NCBI RefSeq assembly: GCF_003315205.1
Contig: NZ_QNRR01000010.1
Coordinates: 124,001 to 188,000 of the forward strand
Source: Roseimicrobium gellanilyticum
Lineage (GTDB): Bacteria; Verrucomicrobiota; Verrucomicrobiia; Verrucomicrobiales; Verrucomicrobiaceae
Length of the DNA: 64,000 nucleotides
Direction of reading: 5' to 3'
Below, piece by piece: positions 37,101-46,485 of the stretch. The stretch's first letter is position 1. Each line of letters starts with the position of its first letter. A model generated the notes under the pieces. The model saw only the letters and a list, made by a program, of their open reading frames with translations. It was not told where the DNA came from and did no database searches. A program made the translations under genes and the position numbers.

Positions 37101-38484
37101 CGTGGCCGTGCTCGCGGAGATGCCCACACTGGAAAGACTGACCGTGCCGATCGAGGCTGGGAATATCGAGGCACTGCGCAAGCTGACCAGGTTGCAGCTG
37201 ATGGCCTTCAATCTCTCCCGCACGGATCTGCCTGCTTCCAGCGCAGACGAGTTCTGGAAGATGTATGACCTTTCGCTCAGGCTGCGCGCTGCGGGTGGCG
37301 CGATCCGGCGCATGAAGGCGCTGGACGACGGCACCTGGGATCTCGACATCGGCAACTCGAAATTGAAGGATGTCACGGCTCTCGCAGGGGCGCCGGTCAG
37401 TGCCCTGCGCATCGATGCCACGCAAGTCAAGGACCTCACCCCGCTGCGCGGCCTGCCTCTCAGGAGGCTGGAGATCGGCCATCTCGATATTCCCGATCTC
37501 AGCCCACTCCAGGGCATGGCGCTTCAGGAGTTTCAGGCGACCGAGGGTACGTTCACCGACATTTCGGTCCTGCGTGGCATGCCCCTCAAGAGACTTTTCA
37601 TCGCCCGCTCCAAGGTTGCCAATCTCGAACCCCTGCGTGGCACACCTCTGACCTTTCTGAAAGTGCACGGCTGCGCGGCCCTTACGGACCTGTCACCGCT
37701 TCTGGATTGCAAGGATCTCGAGATGCTCACCTTCCCGCATCAGATAAAAGGCGTCACCGCGCTCCGCGTCCTGACCAGGCTGCAACGCATCAGTTACACG
37801 GAAAACGTCCAGGGTGAACCCGACAAGCCTGCGCAACAGTTTTGGGAGGATTTTGCACTGCCCTGGAAGTCGGCTCTCCAAGACGCCAACGTCGGCTACA
37901 ATGCACTCAAACTTGACGACGGAACATGGAGTGTCCTCATTAATCCGTCGGCATTCAGCGACTGTTCCATGTTCAAGGGAGGGGACTCCATCAGCCGGCT
38001 TCACCTCAGCGCATGCAAGGTCAGGGATCTATCGCCGCTGCGCGGTTTGCCGCTGCGTTATCTCCACATTGGCGGCAATCCGGTCACCGATCTCAGCCCA
38101 CTGCAAGGGATGCCGCTCACGCAGCTCTGGCTCTCAGGATCACCGGCCACCGACTTCAGCCCGCTGCGGGGCATGAGGCTGGAGTGTCTGACCGTCCACG
38201 GTTCGCAGTTCAGCGACCTCTCTCTGCTGGAGGGTATGCCGTTGAAAATGCTCGCTCTCGCCAAGTGCAAAAACGTGACGGATGTCGCCCCCCTGCTGAA
38301 CTTTCCCGCACTCGAAGTGCTCTCGATTCCCCGGGACGCGCGAAACATCGAACTGCTCCGCAAGCTTCCGAACTTGAAGAGGCTGGCGTATGACGGCGGT
38401 TCGAAAAACTTCATTGCAGACAAGACCACCGCTGAGTTTTGGAAGGAGTATGATGAGGTGAGAGCCCCTCAATCTCAGCCTTGA
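34189..38484 (+). CDS. membrane Ser/Thr protein kinase with TPR and large C-terminal leucine-rich-repeat region
   Basis: 1431 residues from ATG at 34189, preceded by GGGGGTGAA. A short regulatory N-terminus leads to a Hanks-type kinase (about 101-375): glycine loop GEGGFGTVW at 110-118, Lys134 in [12 protein letters not shown] with Asp227, DFG with Asp248, and the SPEQA activation segment. One membrane helix follows ([16 protein letters not shown], about 430-450), then TPR-like repeats ([17 protein letters not shown]), then some 30 LRR units of the DLSPLxGxPL type from about 620 to 1400. The kinase would be cytoplasmic and the LRRs outside. Typical of Planctomycetes/Verrucomicrobia signalling. 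Ligand and targets unknown. Confidence 0.93.
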   Translation: MESPMPTQPPDEAGRLLVAALDHAPEDREAFLVSACGGNAALHAEVRALLEAHASMPAEFMEESVNEGDGSGQLDATIQIIPGPRARPHELPAPEKPGERIGRYKLLQEIGEGGFGTVWMAEQVEPVTRRVALKIIKLGMDTKEVIARFEAERQALAMMDHPNIAKVLDAGATDRGRPFFVMELVKGLPITQYCDEAGLGTRERLVLFRDVCAAINHAHQKGIIHRDIKPSNVMITLYADKPVVKVIDFGIAKATQAKLTDKTLFTRFEQFIGTPVYMSPEQASLSAVDIDTRSDIYALGILLYELLVGKPPFDSKSLLSAGYEEMRRIIREVEPVKPSSRLSTLLGEERTLTAKARHVEPAKLDRLVEPDLDWIVMKAIDKDRTRRYETANSLAQDIAHFLADEPVSATPPTMGYQFRKFARRNRAALHVAAAIATVLVAATVMSTWQAVRANRALNELRDSAPAFAEQARALVAQEKFGEAIEKLDYAIKLRPDVAEYLLAKADLLQCQLKLEEAATVYREALSLQPDLMRAESSANLCDELLAATSSGGGKLSRENLAKLHLAMQQQQRPAAEIMPVARMLGDEKKLLVDYWLARLKDLPVSAEKPLKDRLTVREDGRLALDLSDTKVLDLSPLATAPLATLDLSKCRDLTDLSPLRDLQLIELNVAETRVADLTPLSEIRTLEKLNLSGSKVTSLAALSSLRLRSLIVRDCPIRDLNPLRKMPLEVLDLDRTRVSDLSPLVGLPIKSIYLSFTPVLDFSPLAGLPLEKCVLQHNRVTDLAVFRGKPLKELTLWGCVNARNYKVLSEIQTLELLLLPSEFRELPDDDLAAIGSLRLLPNLRQLGATVMNRMGIAATGAKDIFWQDWDREQALVTALRRKGIKFTLTKLPTGSYRLEMTRQPITDLSILKGAPISELSVESESLVDLAPLSGMSLAHLKLTCPKVTNFSPLKGLPLRELYVDGCHSKADVAVLAEMPTLERLTVPIEAGNIEALRKLTRLQLMAFNLSRTDLPASSADEFWKMYDLSLRLRAAGGAIRRMKALDDGTWDLDIGNSKLKDVTALAGAPVSALRIDATQVKDLTPLRGLPLRRLEIGHLDIPDLSPLQGMALQEFQATEGTFTDISVLRGMPLKRLFIARSKVANLEPLRGTPLTFLKVHGCAALTDLSPLLDCKDLEMLTFPHQIKGVTALRVLTRLQRISYTENVQGEPDKPAQQFWEDFALPWKSALQDANVGYNALKLDDGTWSVLINPSAFSDCSMFKGGDSISRLHLSACKVRDLSPLRGLPLRYLHIGGNPVTDLSPLQGMPLTQLWLSGSPATDFSPLRGMRLECLTVHGSQFSDLSLLEGMPLKMLALAKCKNVTDVAPLLNFPALEVLSIPRDARNIELLRKLPNLKRLAYDGGSKNFIADKTTAEFWKEYDEVRAPQSQP

Positions 38485-38506
38485 GCGAGCCCTGCGGGCC
38501 GTGTGA

Positions 38507-38971
38507 GAAAAATCACTGGATCTCAGCTATGCCCCCGTCAGTGACGGCTCGATGGATGGTGTGGCTGCCCTGAAGGGGCTGAAGATTCTGACTCTGCACC
38601 GGTGCCCGAATCTCACGGACTATGGATTGATCAGGCTGGTGACACTCCGCGGTCTGATCAAGCTCGACCTGGGTTACACACGCCTGACGGATGCGGGTTT
38701 CAAGACGCTGAGCATGAAACTCGCCGACGTGGACGAACTCAACGTCGCTGCATCCGGTATGACAGATGGTGGCCTGGCCGGTCTGGAAAACATGCGCAAG
38801 ATCACCCGCCTCACCGTTCATGTGCGCATGTGCACCGACCTCGGGACGGGATACATCCGCAGGGTCTCAGGGCTCAAGGTGATCTCCATCTATCAGCTCG
38901 AAACCCTCAATGCCAACCGTATGACAGCGCTGAGAAAGGACCTGCCCTACGTCGATTTCGGGCGGAGATAG
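38507..38971 (+). pseudogene. LRR gene remnant
   Basis: The frame from an in-frame stop at 38504-38506 to the stop at 38971 encodes LRR sequence of the DxGFKTL type (SLDLSYAPVSDGSMDGVAAL, then LDLGYTRLTDAGFKTLS). The first possible ATG (38552) starts inside a repeat unit whose beginning is already coded upstream with no start codon. This indicates a gene truncated at its 5' end. The repeat type differs from the DLSPL repeats of the adjacent kinase, so it is more likely the tail of another lost LRR gene than a frameshifted part of the kinase. A short real gene from 38552 (139 residues) is not excluded. Confidence 0.6.
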
Positions 38972-39031
38972 CCTGCGGAGTCCGGCAATGCCTTCACTTG
39001 TGGCGCGGCGACTTGTCGCTAATCATGAGGC

Positions 39032-40318
39032 ATGTCCAACGGCCCGCTTTCCACCAGCCTCTTCGCCCTTGCCAAGAAATACATCCCCGGCGGGGTGAAC
39101 TCCCCCGTGCGCGCGTTTCGCAATGTCGGCGGCGAGCCCTTCTTCGTGCGCCGTGCCAAGGGCTGCCGCATCTGGGACGTGGATGGCAAGGAACTCATCG
39201 ACTACGTGGGCACCTGGGGCCCTGCCATTCTGGGACATGCCCCGCTGCCGGTGATTGAGGCCATCCACAATGCAGCGAAGGATGGCGTGAGCTTTGGTAT
39301 TCCCAACCCCTACGAGGTGGAGATGGCCAAGCTCATCTGTGAGTGGGTGCCCGGCGTGGAGAAGGTGCGTATGGTGAACAGCGGCACGGAGGCCACCATG
39401 AGCTGCATCCGCCTCGCGCGTGGCTTCACCGGTCGTGACCGGATTGTGAAATTTGATGGATGTTACCATGGCCATTCGGATGGGCTGCTCGTTGCGGCAG
39501 GCAGTGGTGCGCTCACTCACGGCCGACCGGACAGCGCCGGTGTGCCTGCCGCCTATGCGGACCTCACCACCGTGCTGCCGTACAATGACGTGGCCGCACT
39601 GGAAGAATGCTTTGAGAAGATGGGGCATGAGATCGCCGGTGTCATCGTGGAGAGCTATCCTGCGAATGCCGGTCTCATCCTCCCGCAGCCGGGCTACCTG
39701 GCAAAGCTGCGTGAGATCACCCAGAAGCACGGTGCGGTACTCATCTTCGATGAAGTGATGACCGGCTTCCGCGTTGCCAAAGGCGGTGTGCAGGAACTGG
39801 AGAACTATTCCCCGGATCTCACTGCCATGGGCAAGGTCATCGGCGGTGGCATGCCCGTCGGCGCCTTTGGTGGTCGCAAGGACATCATGGACATGCTCGC
39901 GCCGGACGGTCCCGTGTATCAGGCCGGGACCCTGAGTGGCAATCCCGTGGCCATGGCCGCCGGCCTCGCCCAACTCCGTGAAATGGAGAAGCAGCAGGGC
40001 TGGAAGCGCCTCGACGAACTCGGCGCCATCATGGAAGAAGCCGTGCTCGACACCCTCAAGCAAACCGGGCGCAACTACCAGTGGTACCGCGTCGGCAGCA
40101 TGTTCTGCCTCTTCTTCACTGAGACCCCGGTGCGTAATCTCACGGATGCCAAGACGAGCGACCTCGTCTCCTTCCGCAAGTTCTTCCACCACTGCCTCGA
40201 CAAGGGCGTGTATTTTGCCCCTTCGCAGTTCGAGACCGGCTTCATCAGTACTGCTCATGCTCCGGAAGATCTGGCGCGCACGGCGGAGGTGGTGAGGGAG
40301 GCGTTGCTGGCACTATAG
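39032..40318 (+). CDS. hemL: glutamate-1-semialdehyde 2,1-aminomutase
   Basis: 428 residues. The enzyme makes 5-aminolevulinate for haem and corrinoid synthesis via the C5 pathway. Landmarks: [82 protein letters not shown] and [17 protein letters not shown] with PLP Lys268. Length and motifs are those of true HemL, unlike the related domain in the fusion protein at 61247-63592. ATGAGG lies just before the ATG. A strong hairpin follows the stop. Confidence 0.97.
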   Translation: MSNGPLSTSLFALAKKYIPGGVNSPVRAFRNVGGEPFFVRRAKGCRIWDVDGKELIDYVGTWGPAILGHAPLPVIEAIHNAAKDGVSFGIPNPYEVEMAKLICEWVPGVEKVRMVNSGTEATMSCIRLARGFTGRDRIVKFDGCYHGHSDGLLVAAGSGALTHGRPDSAGVPAAYADLTTVLPYNDVAALEECFEKMGHEIAGVIVESYPANAGLILPQPGYLAKLREITQKHGAVLIFDEVMTGFRVAKGGVQELENYSPDLTAMGKVIGGGMPVGAFGGRKDIMDMLAPDGPVYQAGTLSGNPVAMAAGLAQLREMEKQQGWKRLDELGAIMEEAVLDTLKQTGRNYQWYRVGSMFCLFFTETPVRNLTDAKTSDLVSFRKFFHHCLDKGVYFAPSQFETGFISTAHAPEDLARTAEVVREALLAL

Positions 40319-40360
40319 CAAGAATGGCGCTTCACGAGGTGGGACTCTAGCAATGATATC

Positions 40361-40388
40361 GGATGGCGCGTTTTTCATCGCGCCATCC
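40361..40388. terminator. strong hairpin between convergent genes
   Basis: A perfect 10-base stem (GGATGGCGCG / CGCGCCATCC) with an 8-base T-rich loop lies between the hemL stop (40318) and the stop of the convergent secreted gene (40413). No T-run follows on either strand, but position and stability make a shared terminator likely. Confidence 0.6.
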
Positions 40389-40412
40389 ATCCCTTGGCAC
40401 CGCGCTGAAACG

Positions 40413-41096
40413 CTATTTTTTCAGCCAATAGGAGACGGCTTCTCTCCAGGCTTCATTGATCATGGTTTCATCTTCCGAGAGTCTGGAAATGGTCTTTTCA
40501 AGCGAAGCGACGACCAGGTGAAATAGTTTTGGATTTGAGGCCTCGGGCACCACACGGCCAGAGGCCCAACCGTCGAGACAAATTCGCATATTGCCGAGCA
40601 TGATTGTGCCCAAATCGATTTTGGTCAGGGAGTCCGTTGAGCCGCTTCTCATAGCCGTGTTGCCTGCGGTGTAGTTGCGATTGAAGTACTCCTTGATCGC
40701 CTTCTTCTCGGATTCTGATATCTGAATTTGGGAGCCATCGGTAAAAGGCTTTTCGTAAGGGGTGCGCATGGCCCGGCTGACCGCGTCCAGCTTGGCTTCA
40801 CCCACCGCTTTCATGGTTCGCTCGACACCCTGAGCATGTGCTTGCGTCAGTGCTTCAAGGTCGGTCAAGCCTGCCACGTCTAATTGCTGCCTCAGGTAGA
40901 ATGTGTAAAACTTCTTCCGCTCAGGAATGTCCAGTCTTTGATCGTGAAGGGCATCTATCAATCCAAGGACAGTGATTCGTCCGCTTATCGATGCCGTGCC
41001 AATTTTGACTTCTGACTCTGGGCTGGCGGCAATGTCTCCCGGCATCCAAACAATCAGAGCGAACAGTGTTACCACTTTCTGAAGGGTGGTTGGCAT
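40413..41096 (-). CDS. secreted hypothetical protein
   Basis: 227 residues from ATG at 41096, which opens a signal peptide (MPTTLQKVVTLFALIVWMPGDIAA). The mature part is mostly helical and charged (DALHDQRLDIPERKKFYTFYLRQQLDVAGLTDLEALTQAHAQGVERT, and a C-terminal SLEKTISRLSEDETMINEAWREAV). No family recognised. Likely periplasmic. Base composition is less GC-rich than neighbouring enzymes. Upstream a dyad GTCCAA-N8-TTGGAC sits at 41109-41128, in the promoter region. Confidence 0.6.
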   Translation of the reverse strand: MPTTLQKVVTLFALIVWMPGDIAASPESEVKIGTASISGRITVLGLIDALHDQRLDIPERKKFYTFYLRQQLDVAGLTDLEALTQAHAQGVERTMKAVGEAKLDAVSRAMRTPYEKPFTDGSQIQISESEKKAIKEYFNRNYTAGNTAMRSGSTDSLTKIDLGTIMLGNMRICLDGWASGRVVPEASNPKLFHLVVASLEKTISRLSEDETMINEAWREAVSYWLKK

Positions 41097-41209
41097 AAGC
41101 CAGAATGTGTCCAAGTTTGTCTTTGGACAAGTACGGAATGAGAGCTGCCGAGCTTGGAGACCTCAGCTGCGGCATGGCTCCCGAAAGCATGCACTGCGCG
41201 CTTCCAAAA

Positions 41210-42880
41210 TTACTGCCCCGCCTTTACAGTAAGCCAGATCGTCGGCCCCGAGTCGCGCAGTGACGTCCCTCGCAGGGTTTCCCCTCGCAGCGGGCCCTCC
41301 ACACGTTGAAACTTGGGCGGGTCAGACTTGTCCCAGATCGTTACGTTGACGGGCTGGCTGGCAGCAGAAGCATTGGCCGCGGCCTGGATTTTCAATTCCA
41401 CTTCTCCACCCTTCTCAGGCACAGGCGTTTCCGGACAGAAGACACCCGTAGGTAGATTGCCCATGCGCACGGCAAGTGGTCCTTTGAAGCCATTGCGGAA
41501 GTTGAATTTGGCTTTGAGGCTCACGGTCTTTCCCGCGGTGAGGACAATGGGCTTGGCATCTGCCAGTGCTACGCTGTAGCCGGGTTGCGGTGGTCCGATC
41601 TCCAGCACATAGGACGCATCATCGCTGCCCTTGTGAAAGAGATCAGATACGATGACCTGATACACCCCATCCATTGGTGCATTCCATTGGAGTTGGGGGT
41701 CAGGCGAATTTCCGGAGTCATCCGAGGTGGAGGAAAACTTGCCATCCGGCCCCTCAATCTTCAGCAGGGAATCCAGCGGCAGTCCGAGCTCTTTCGACCA
41801 CACGCGTGCCCCCATCCGATCGCCTTTCTTCAGCGTGATGGCATAGCGGTCCACATCCTCTTTGCCTGTGATTCGGCCACCCATGCATCCAGCTTCCACG
41901 GGTGTCGCTTGTTCCTTGGTATCGTTCGGCTCCTTCTCGGTTGCTGGAGCTTTGTCGCAAAGCACGATCTGAAGGGGGGCGAGGGTATTGGGGAGGGAAA
42001 TTTGAGCAGTGCCATCTTCAATGTTGCGAAGCTGCGCACTGTCGATTGTCGTCTTCAACTTGCTCTGGTCAAGATTGTGGCCATGCAGTGTCAGCTCTGT
42101 CTTCCCACTTTTCATCACCGCGGCAGGGAAGAGTTGTGTCACCACCGGACCGCTGCTGAGATGCAGGCGATACACCATGGTTGCACTCCCCGTGAAGCGT
42201 TCATCCGCGGTGGGAGGGTGGGAGAAACCGGCGATCTGTACCATGTAGCGCCCGTCTTTGGGTGCTTTGAAGACAATGACAGGATCCAGATTCCGTCCGT
42301 CACTGGCGGTGAGCACGCGTTCACCGGCTTCGTTCACCACATGCGCCATCACATCGACGCCGGAGCCAAGTGTGTACGCCTCTACCATGCCCACGAGAGT
42401 CTGGCCCTCGCGGAGTTTGAGTGAGTATCCGTCGACATCGCCACCCTTGTCGAGCTTGCCATTGATGCACACAGGCATCTGCTGCAGCACCTGTGGCTTC
42501 TCCCAGGCGTCATTCGGCTCGGATTCTGTGATCTCCGGCAATGTGCCCACGCTGAACCAGCGCGGCTCGGAGGCGCCATCTTCATTCACGGCATGAATCA
42601 GGTAGAGCCCTGGCTTCGTCTCCGCACTGAGGGAGACATTCCACTCCCGTTTCTTGCCGGATGGTGTGAGCGTGAGACCGGGAGTCTCCGTCCAGAGCGT
42701 TGCCTTGTCATCCAGTTTCCCGCTGGCGGCTATTGTGAAGGTGGAGCCCACCTGGCCGCCAGCAGGGAATAGCGCCTGCAAAGTAGGCACCTCCGCACGC
42801 AAAGAAACTCCAGCCGAGAGAGCCAGTGCTCCAAGTCCCATCAACCAACGATGCACACGCACTCCCACGCAGAGCCTCAC
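41210..42880 (-). CDS. secreted protein with PPC (pre-peptidase C-terminal) domains
   Basis: 556 residues. It starts with GTG at 42880 inside the stop of the DUF1501 gene (GTGA overlap), then a signal peptide (MGLGALALSAGVSLRAE). The body has bacterial Ig-like and PPC units: TESEPNDAWEKPQVLQQ with GDVDGYSLKLREGQTLVG, and KEPNDTKEQATPV with EDVDRYAITLKKGDRMG. PPC domains are found in exported proteins with protease or redox partners. Last gene of the four-gene operon starting at 47838. Its role in the complex is unknown; a cell-surface binding or scaffold function is plausible. Confidence 0.82.
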   Translation of the reverse strand: MRLCVGVRVHRWLMGLGALALSAGVSLRAEVPTLQALFPAGGQVGSTFTIAASGKLDDKATLWTETPGLTLTPSGKKREWNVSLSAETKPGLYLIHAVNEDGASEPRWFSVGTLPEITESEPNDAWEKPQVLQQMPVCINGKLDKGGDVDGYSLKLREGQTLVGMVEAYTLGSGVDVMAHVVNEAGERVLTASDGRNLDPVIVFKAPKDGRYMVQIAGFSHPPTADERFTGSATMVYRLHLSSGPVVTQLFPAAVMKSGKTELTLHGHNLDQSKLKTTIDSAQLRNIEDGTAQISLPNTLAPLQIVLCDKAPATEKEPNDTKEQATPVEAGCMGGRITGKEDVDRYAITLKKGDRMGARVWSKELGLPLDSLLKIEGPDGKFSSTSDDSGNSPDPQLQWNAPMDGVYQVIVSDLFHKGSDDASYVLEIGPPQPGYSVALADAKPIVLTAGKTVSLKAKFNFRNGFKGPLAVRMGNLPTGVFCPETPVPEKGGEVELKIQAAANASAASQPVNVTIWDKSDPPKFQRVEGPLRGETLRGTSLRDSGPTIWLTVKAGQ

Positions 42881-44214
42881 GCGAAGAGTTCCTTGATCGG
42901 CTTGCCGCCATTCACGAGATGCACCGGACGCCCCGTGCTGGTGTGCAGGAGTTGATGCGGATCGACACCAAGCTTCGTGTACAGCGAGACGGCAAAGTCC
43001 TCAGGTGAATAGATGTTCTCGGAGGCGTAGTAACCCTTCGGATCCGTGGCGCCCACAATCTGTCCGCCGGGAATGCCTGCGCCTGCCATGAGCACGCTCA
43101 TGGCTCCCGGCCAGTGATCGCGGCCCGCATCCTTGTTCACCTTTGGCGTGCGACCGAATTCTCCAAGGCAAATCACCAGCGTGCTGTCCAGCATGCCGCG
43201 CTGATCGAGGTCCGTGATAAGGCCGCTCAAACCGCGATCCAGCTTGTCCGCATAGCTGTCCTTGTAGCCTTTGAAGAGGGCGCGGTGATGGTCCCAACCA
43301 CCCCAATACGCCACGGTGAAAGACACACCCACCTCCGCCAGACGACGTGCAAGAAGCAGGCGCTGTCCGAAATCATTCTTCCCGTAGAGCTCACGGATTT
43401 TCTCCGGCTCCTTGCTCAGATCAAAGGCAGCCTGTGCCGTGGGCGAGGTCACGAGCTCCATGCCCTGCTGGTAGAACTGGTCAAAGCCCACGGTGGGATC
43501 CTCCGCCACCTGCTCGTGGATGCGCTGCATGCGATCCAGCGAGGCGCGCAGGTCATTGCGATTCATCGCGCGCCCTTCGCTGATGCCTTCTGGAATGGCC
43601 ACGTCGCGCACGCGGAAAGATTTGGCACTTGGGTCCCCGCCAATCACAAAGGGGGCATGCTGCGCACCGAGGAAGTTCGGACCACCCGAGCGCGAGACAC
43701 TGGGCAGGCTCATGTACGCGGGCAATCCTCCGCGCACGCCACGTTGATGGGACACCATCGATCCGAAGGAAGGATGGAAGCTCACAAACGCCCCGCAGCC
43801 CACCGGAACCGGAGTGGGCGAGCCCGTCATCAGGTAGTGATTGCCACCGCCATGGTTCGGATCCTTGTGGCAGATGGAACGGACGACGCTGAACTTGTTG
43901 AAGGTCTTCGCCAGCAGGGGAACCGTCTCGCTGAAGTGCACGCCGGGCACGCACGTCGGGATGGACTTGAAGTCTCCGCGAATGTCCTGCGGCGCGTCTG
44001 GCTTCGGGTCAAAAGTCTCGTAGTGCGAGGGACCACCGTCCAGCCACACCAAGATGCAATTGATCTGGTCCGGGCTCGCCTTGCCCCGTGCCTGGGCTGC
44101 CTGAGCCCTCAGCGTGAGGATATCCGTGAAGGCAAGACCACCCAACGCGCCGAAGCCGACCTGCAGGAAGTCACGGCGGCCGAGGCCATTGCAGTTGGTC
44201 TTGAAGAAACTCAT
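42877..44214 (-). CDS. TAT-exported DUF1501 protein
   Basis: 445 residues. The N-terminus GLGRRDFLQVGFGALGGLAF is a twin-arginine signal. The body fits DUF1501 of the alkaline-phosphatase-like superfamily: INCILVWLDGGPSHYETFDPKPDAP, HFSETVPLLAKTFNKFSVVRSICHKDPNHGGGNHYLMTG and LVICLGEFGRTPKVNKDAGRDHW. DUF1501 genes are almost always paired with DUF1549/DUF1553 genes in Planctomycetes and Verrucomicrobia, as here. A role in extracytoplasmic sulfate-ester or polymer metabolism has been proposed for the group but is unproven. Overlaps the PPC gene by 4 bases. Confidence 0.92.
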   Translation of the reverse strand: MSFFKTNCNGLGRRDFLQVGFGALGGLAFTDILTLRAQAAQARGKASPDQINCILVWLDGGPSHYETFDPKPDAPQDIRGDFKSIPTCVPGVHFSETVPLLAKTFNKFSVVRSICHKDPNHGGGNHYLMTGSPTPVPVGCGAFVSFHPSFGSMVSHQRGVRGGLPAYMSLPSVSRSGGPNFLGAQHAPFVIGGDPSAKSFRVRDVAIPEGISEGRAMNRNDLRASLDRMQRIHEQVAEDPTVGFDQFYQQGMELVTSPTAQAAFDLSKEPEKIRELYGKNDFGQRLLLARRLAEVGVSFTVAYWGGWDHHRALFKGYKDSYADKLDRGLSGLITDLDQRGMLDSTLVICLGEFGRTPKVNKDAGRDHWPGAMSVLMAGAGIPGGQIVGATDPKGYYASENIYSPEDFAVSLYTKLGVDPHQLLHTSTGRPVHLVNGGKPIKELFA

Positions 44215-44263
44215 GAACGGGGTGGAGGAGAGTAGGAATACGGCCCGGCGGGCGGTCTTCTTT

Positions 44264-46447
44264 TCAGTGGTTGAAAACGAACTCGGCGGAATTGATGAGC
44301 GCCCAGGCGAGGTCCCCGATGGCGTTCTGCCTGTTGGCCTGAGGCTGGTTCAGGAAGCGGATGGAGGTGCGAAGCTCCTCCTCGTCCGGCAGACGGCAGT
44401 ACAGTGTGAGGTACAACTCGGAAACCAGATCGATGTCCGAGATGTCACGCTTCGCGAGCTGGCCAATGCGGCTGTCCGCACTGTTGAGCTTCTCCTGGAT
44501 GTCGGAGGAATTCATCAGGTGCAGCGCCTGGATCACACTCGACTTGCGCTCACGCTCGCAGGGACACTCCTGGCTTGCATTGGGGCGGCCAAAGGCATCC
44601 AGGAAATCCGAGTCGATCTTGTAGTTCCAGGTCTGCACGGCGCGCGATTGCGGAGGCAGGCCGTTGTACTTGTCCTTCATGCCAGTGGCATCGCACACAG
44701 CATCCAGCAGCACCTCCGCGCTCATGCGGCGCTTGATGCCACGGGAGTAGTTTTTCGTGTCTGTCACATTGTGCTCATTCGGTTGGGTGCTGAGCTGGTA
44801 CGTGCGCGAGTTCACAATGGTGCGCATGAGGTGCTTCATATCAAAGCCATGCGCGATGAAGTCCTGCGCCAGCCAGTCCAGCAGCGCTTCATTCGTCGGT
44901 GGATTGGAAACGCGGAAATCATCCACCGGATCCACGATGCCGCGCCCGAGGAAGTCCGACCAGATACGATTCACAATGGCGCGAGCGAAGAACGGATTGT
45001 CACTGCCGGACATCCAATCGGTGAGGCCTTTGCGCGGATCCTGCCCTTCCACATAAGGCATCTCGGGACCATCGGGCACCTTGGGCGTCATCACCGCATC
45101 CGTTACGGGGTGGGTGACTTTCCCACCACTGCCGTACCACACGTACTCTGGTTCACCGGAGATGGGAGCGGAGATACCCTGGCCCTTGCGCTTCATCTGG
45201 CCAAAAAAGGCGGCGAGCTGGAAGTAGTCCTCCTGGGTCCACTTCTCGCTCGGATGATGGTGGCACTTCGCACAGTCCAGACGCACACCGAGGAAGATTT
45301 GCCCCACGAAGGAAGTCGCATCGACGGGGTCGCGCTTGTCACGGTACACCGCTACTGGTCCGTACTCATGGCTGCTGCCCTCTGCAGTGAGCAGCTCCTT
45401 CACCATGGTGTTGTAAGGCTTGTTCGCGCGGAAGCTCTCGCGAAGCCACTGGTCGAGCAGGTAGACCGGCTTCACGCCCACGCGCGAAGGATTGGGCCGG
45501 ATGAGGTCGCCCCATTTCACCGCCCAGTGGTCGGCGTAGTTGGGATGCTCCAGCAGTTCATCCACGATGCGCGTGCGTTTGTCGACACGCGTATCGGCCA
45601 GGAATTTCCGTGCCATCTCCGGCGTGGGCAGCATGCCGATGAGGTCGAGCGAGACTCGACGCAGGAACTCCGCATCCGAGCAAGTCTCAGAAGGCAGCAG
45701 GCCCAGCTTGCGATGCCGCTCGTACACCAGCCGATCGATCTCGTTGTTCACCGGCAGCTTTGTATAAAGCTCCTCGGGCAGGACCTTGTCTGAGGGAACG
45801 GTGATGCGCGCGACATCCACCAAGCCCATGTAGCGCACGACGATCACACCTTCGCCGCTCACCTTGCCCACCGTGACCACGCCCTGCTCATCCACGGAGG
45901 CCATCTCCTTGTCTTGGGAGAGGTAGTCTGCGAGGCGAGTGACATCGCGGGTCTTTCCATCCGAGTATGTGGCGGTGACTTTGAGCGTCTGGCTCGCAGC
46001 TTTCGCATACGTCTTCTCGCGCGGTTCCACGGCTACCGAGGTGAGCTTCGTCTCGATCTCAGAAGAGAAAGGCACACCCTGCTGCATCCAGTCGATAAGG
46101 ATACGATAGGCTTCGCTATCCTTCTTGATGCGTTCGCCGCCCTCATGAGTGACTGCGCCTGTGGCCTTCTTCATCAGGAGGCTTTCCTCAGGAGCGGCCA
46201 GAAGGAGACGCCGACCGCGATCGTCGCTCACGATCTCATTGTAGTCGTGCTTCGGATCGTAGCCGAAGACGGAGAGCTTGAAGTTGTTTTGCCCCTCTGG
46301 CTTTGCATGGCAAGTGCCCGCCGCGCAGCCCGCTTTCATGAGATGTGGCATCACGTCATTCGTGAAGCTCACCGGGTCCGCCGCACGCACCATCACACCT
46401 GGCGACAGGGTCGCCAGAAGCATGGGGAGCAGCAGGTTGCGGGGCAT
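44264..46447 (-). CDS. DUF1549/DUF1553 c-type cytochrome-like protein
   Basis: 727 residues with a signal peptide (MPRNLLLPMLLATLSPGVMVRA). Two haem-type CxxCH motifs are visible: CAAGTCH near residue 38 and CAKCHHHP in the middle. An Ig-like domain (TYAKAASQTLKVTATYSDGKTRDVTRLADYLSQD) lies between. The DUF1549 region has LLPSETCSDAEFLRRVSLDLIGMLPTPE, and DUF1553 the NPFFARAIVNRIWSDFLGRGIVDPVDDFR segment. Together with the DUF1501 partner this is the characteristic two-gene unit of the group. Probably a periplasmic redox protein; substrate unknown. 50 bases upstream of the DUF1501 gene in transcription order. Confidence 0.93.
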   Translation of the reverse strand: MPRNLLLPMLLATLSPGVMVRAADPVSFTNDVMPHLMKAGCAAGTCHAKPEGQNNFKLSVFGYDPKHDYNEIVSDDRGRRLLLAAPEESLLMKKATGAVTHEGGERIKKDSEAYRILIDWMQQGVPFSSEIETKLTSVAVEPREKTYAKAASQTLKVTATYSDGKTRDVTRLADYLSQDKEMASVDEQGVVTVGKVSGEGVIVVRYMGLVDVARITVPSDKVLPEELYTKLPVNNEIDRLVYERHRKLGLLPSETCSDAEFLRRVSLDLIGMLPTPEMARKFLADTRVDKRTRIVDELLEHPNYADHWAVKWGDLIRPNPSRVGVKPVYLLDQWLRESFRANKPYNTMVKELLTAEGSSHEYGPVAVYRDKRDPVDATSFVGQIFLGVRLDCAKCHHHPSEKWTQEDYFQLAAFFGQMKRKGQGISAPISGEPEYVWYGSGGKVTHPVTDAVMTPKVPDGPEMPYVEGQDPRKGLTDWMSGSDNPFFARAIVNRIWSDFLGRGIVDPVDDFRVSNPPTNEALLDWLAQDFIAHGFDMKHLMRTIVNSRTYQLSTQPNEHNVTDTKNYSRGIKRRMSAEVLLDAVCDATGMKDKYNGLPPQSRAVQTWNYKIDSDFLDAFGRPNASQECPCERERKSSVIQALHLMNSSDIQEKLNSADSRIGQLAKRDISDIDLVSELYLTLYCRLPDEEELRTSIRFLNQPQANRQNAIGDLAWALINSAEFVFNH

Positions 46448-46485
46448 TTGGAAATTACGGGAAAGGGCTTGGTTTCTTGCGATGG

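Noticed and set aside
41109-41128. Dyad GTCCAA-N8-TTGGAC upstream of a secreted hypothetical gene
   Set aside because: Six-base arms occur by chance at this scale; no second copy or promoter match to support an operator.
44114-45793. Long plus-strand open frame (559 codons) opposite the DUF1549/DUF1553 gene
   Set aside because: Composition and lack of motifs mark it as an antisense shadow; the minus-strand gene has clear domains and haem motifs.
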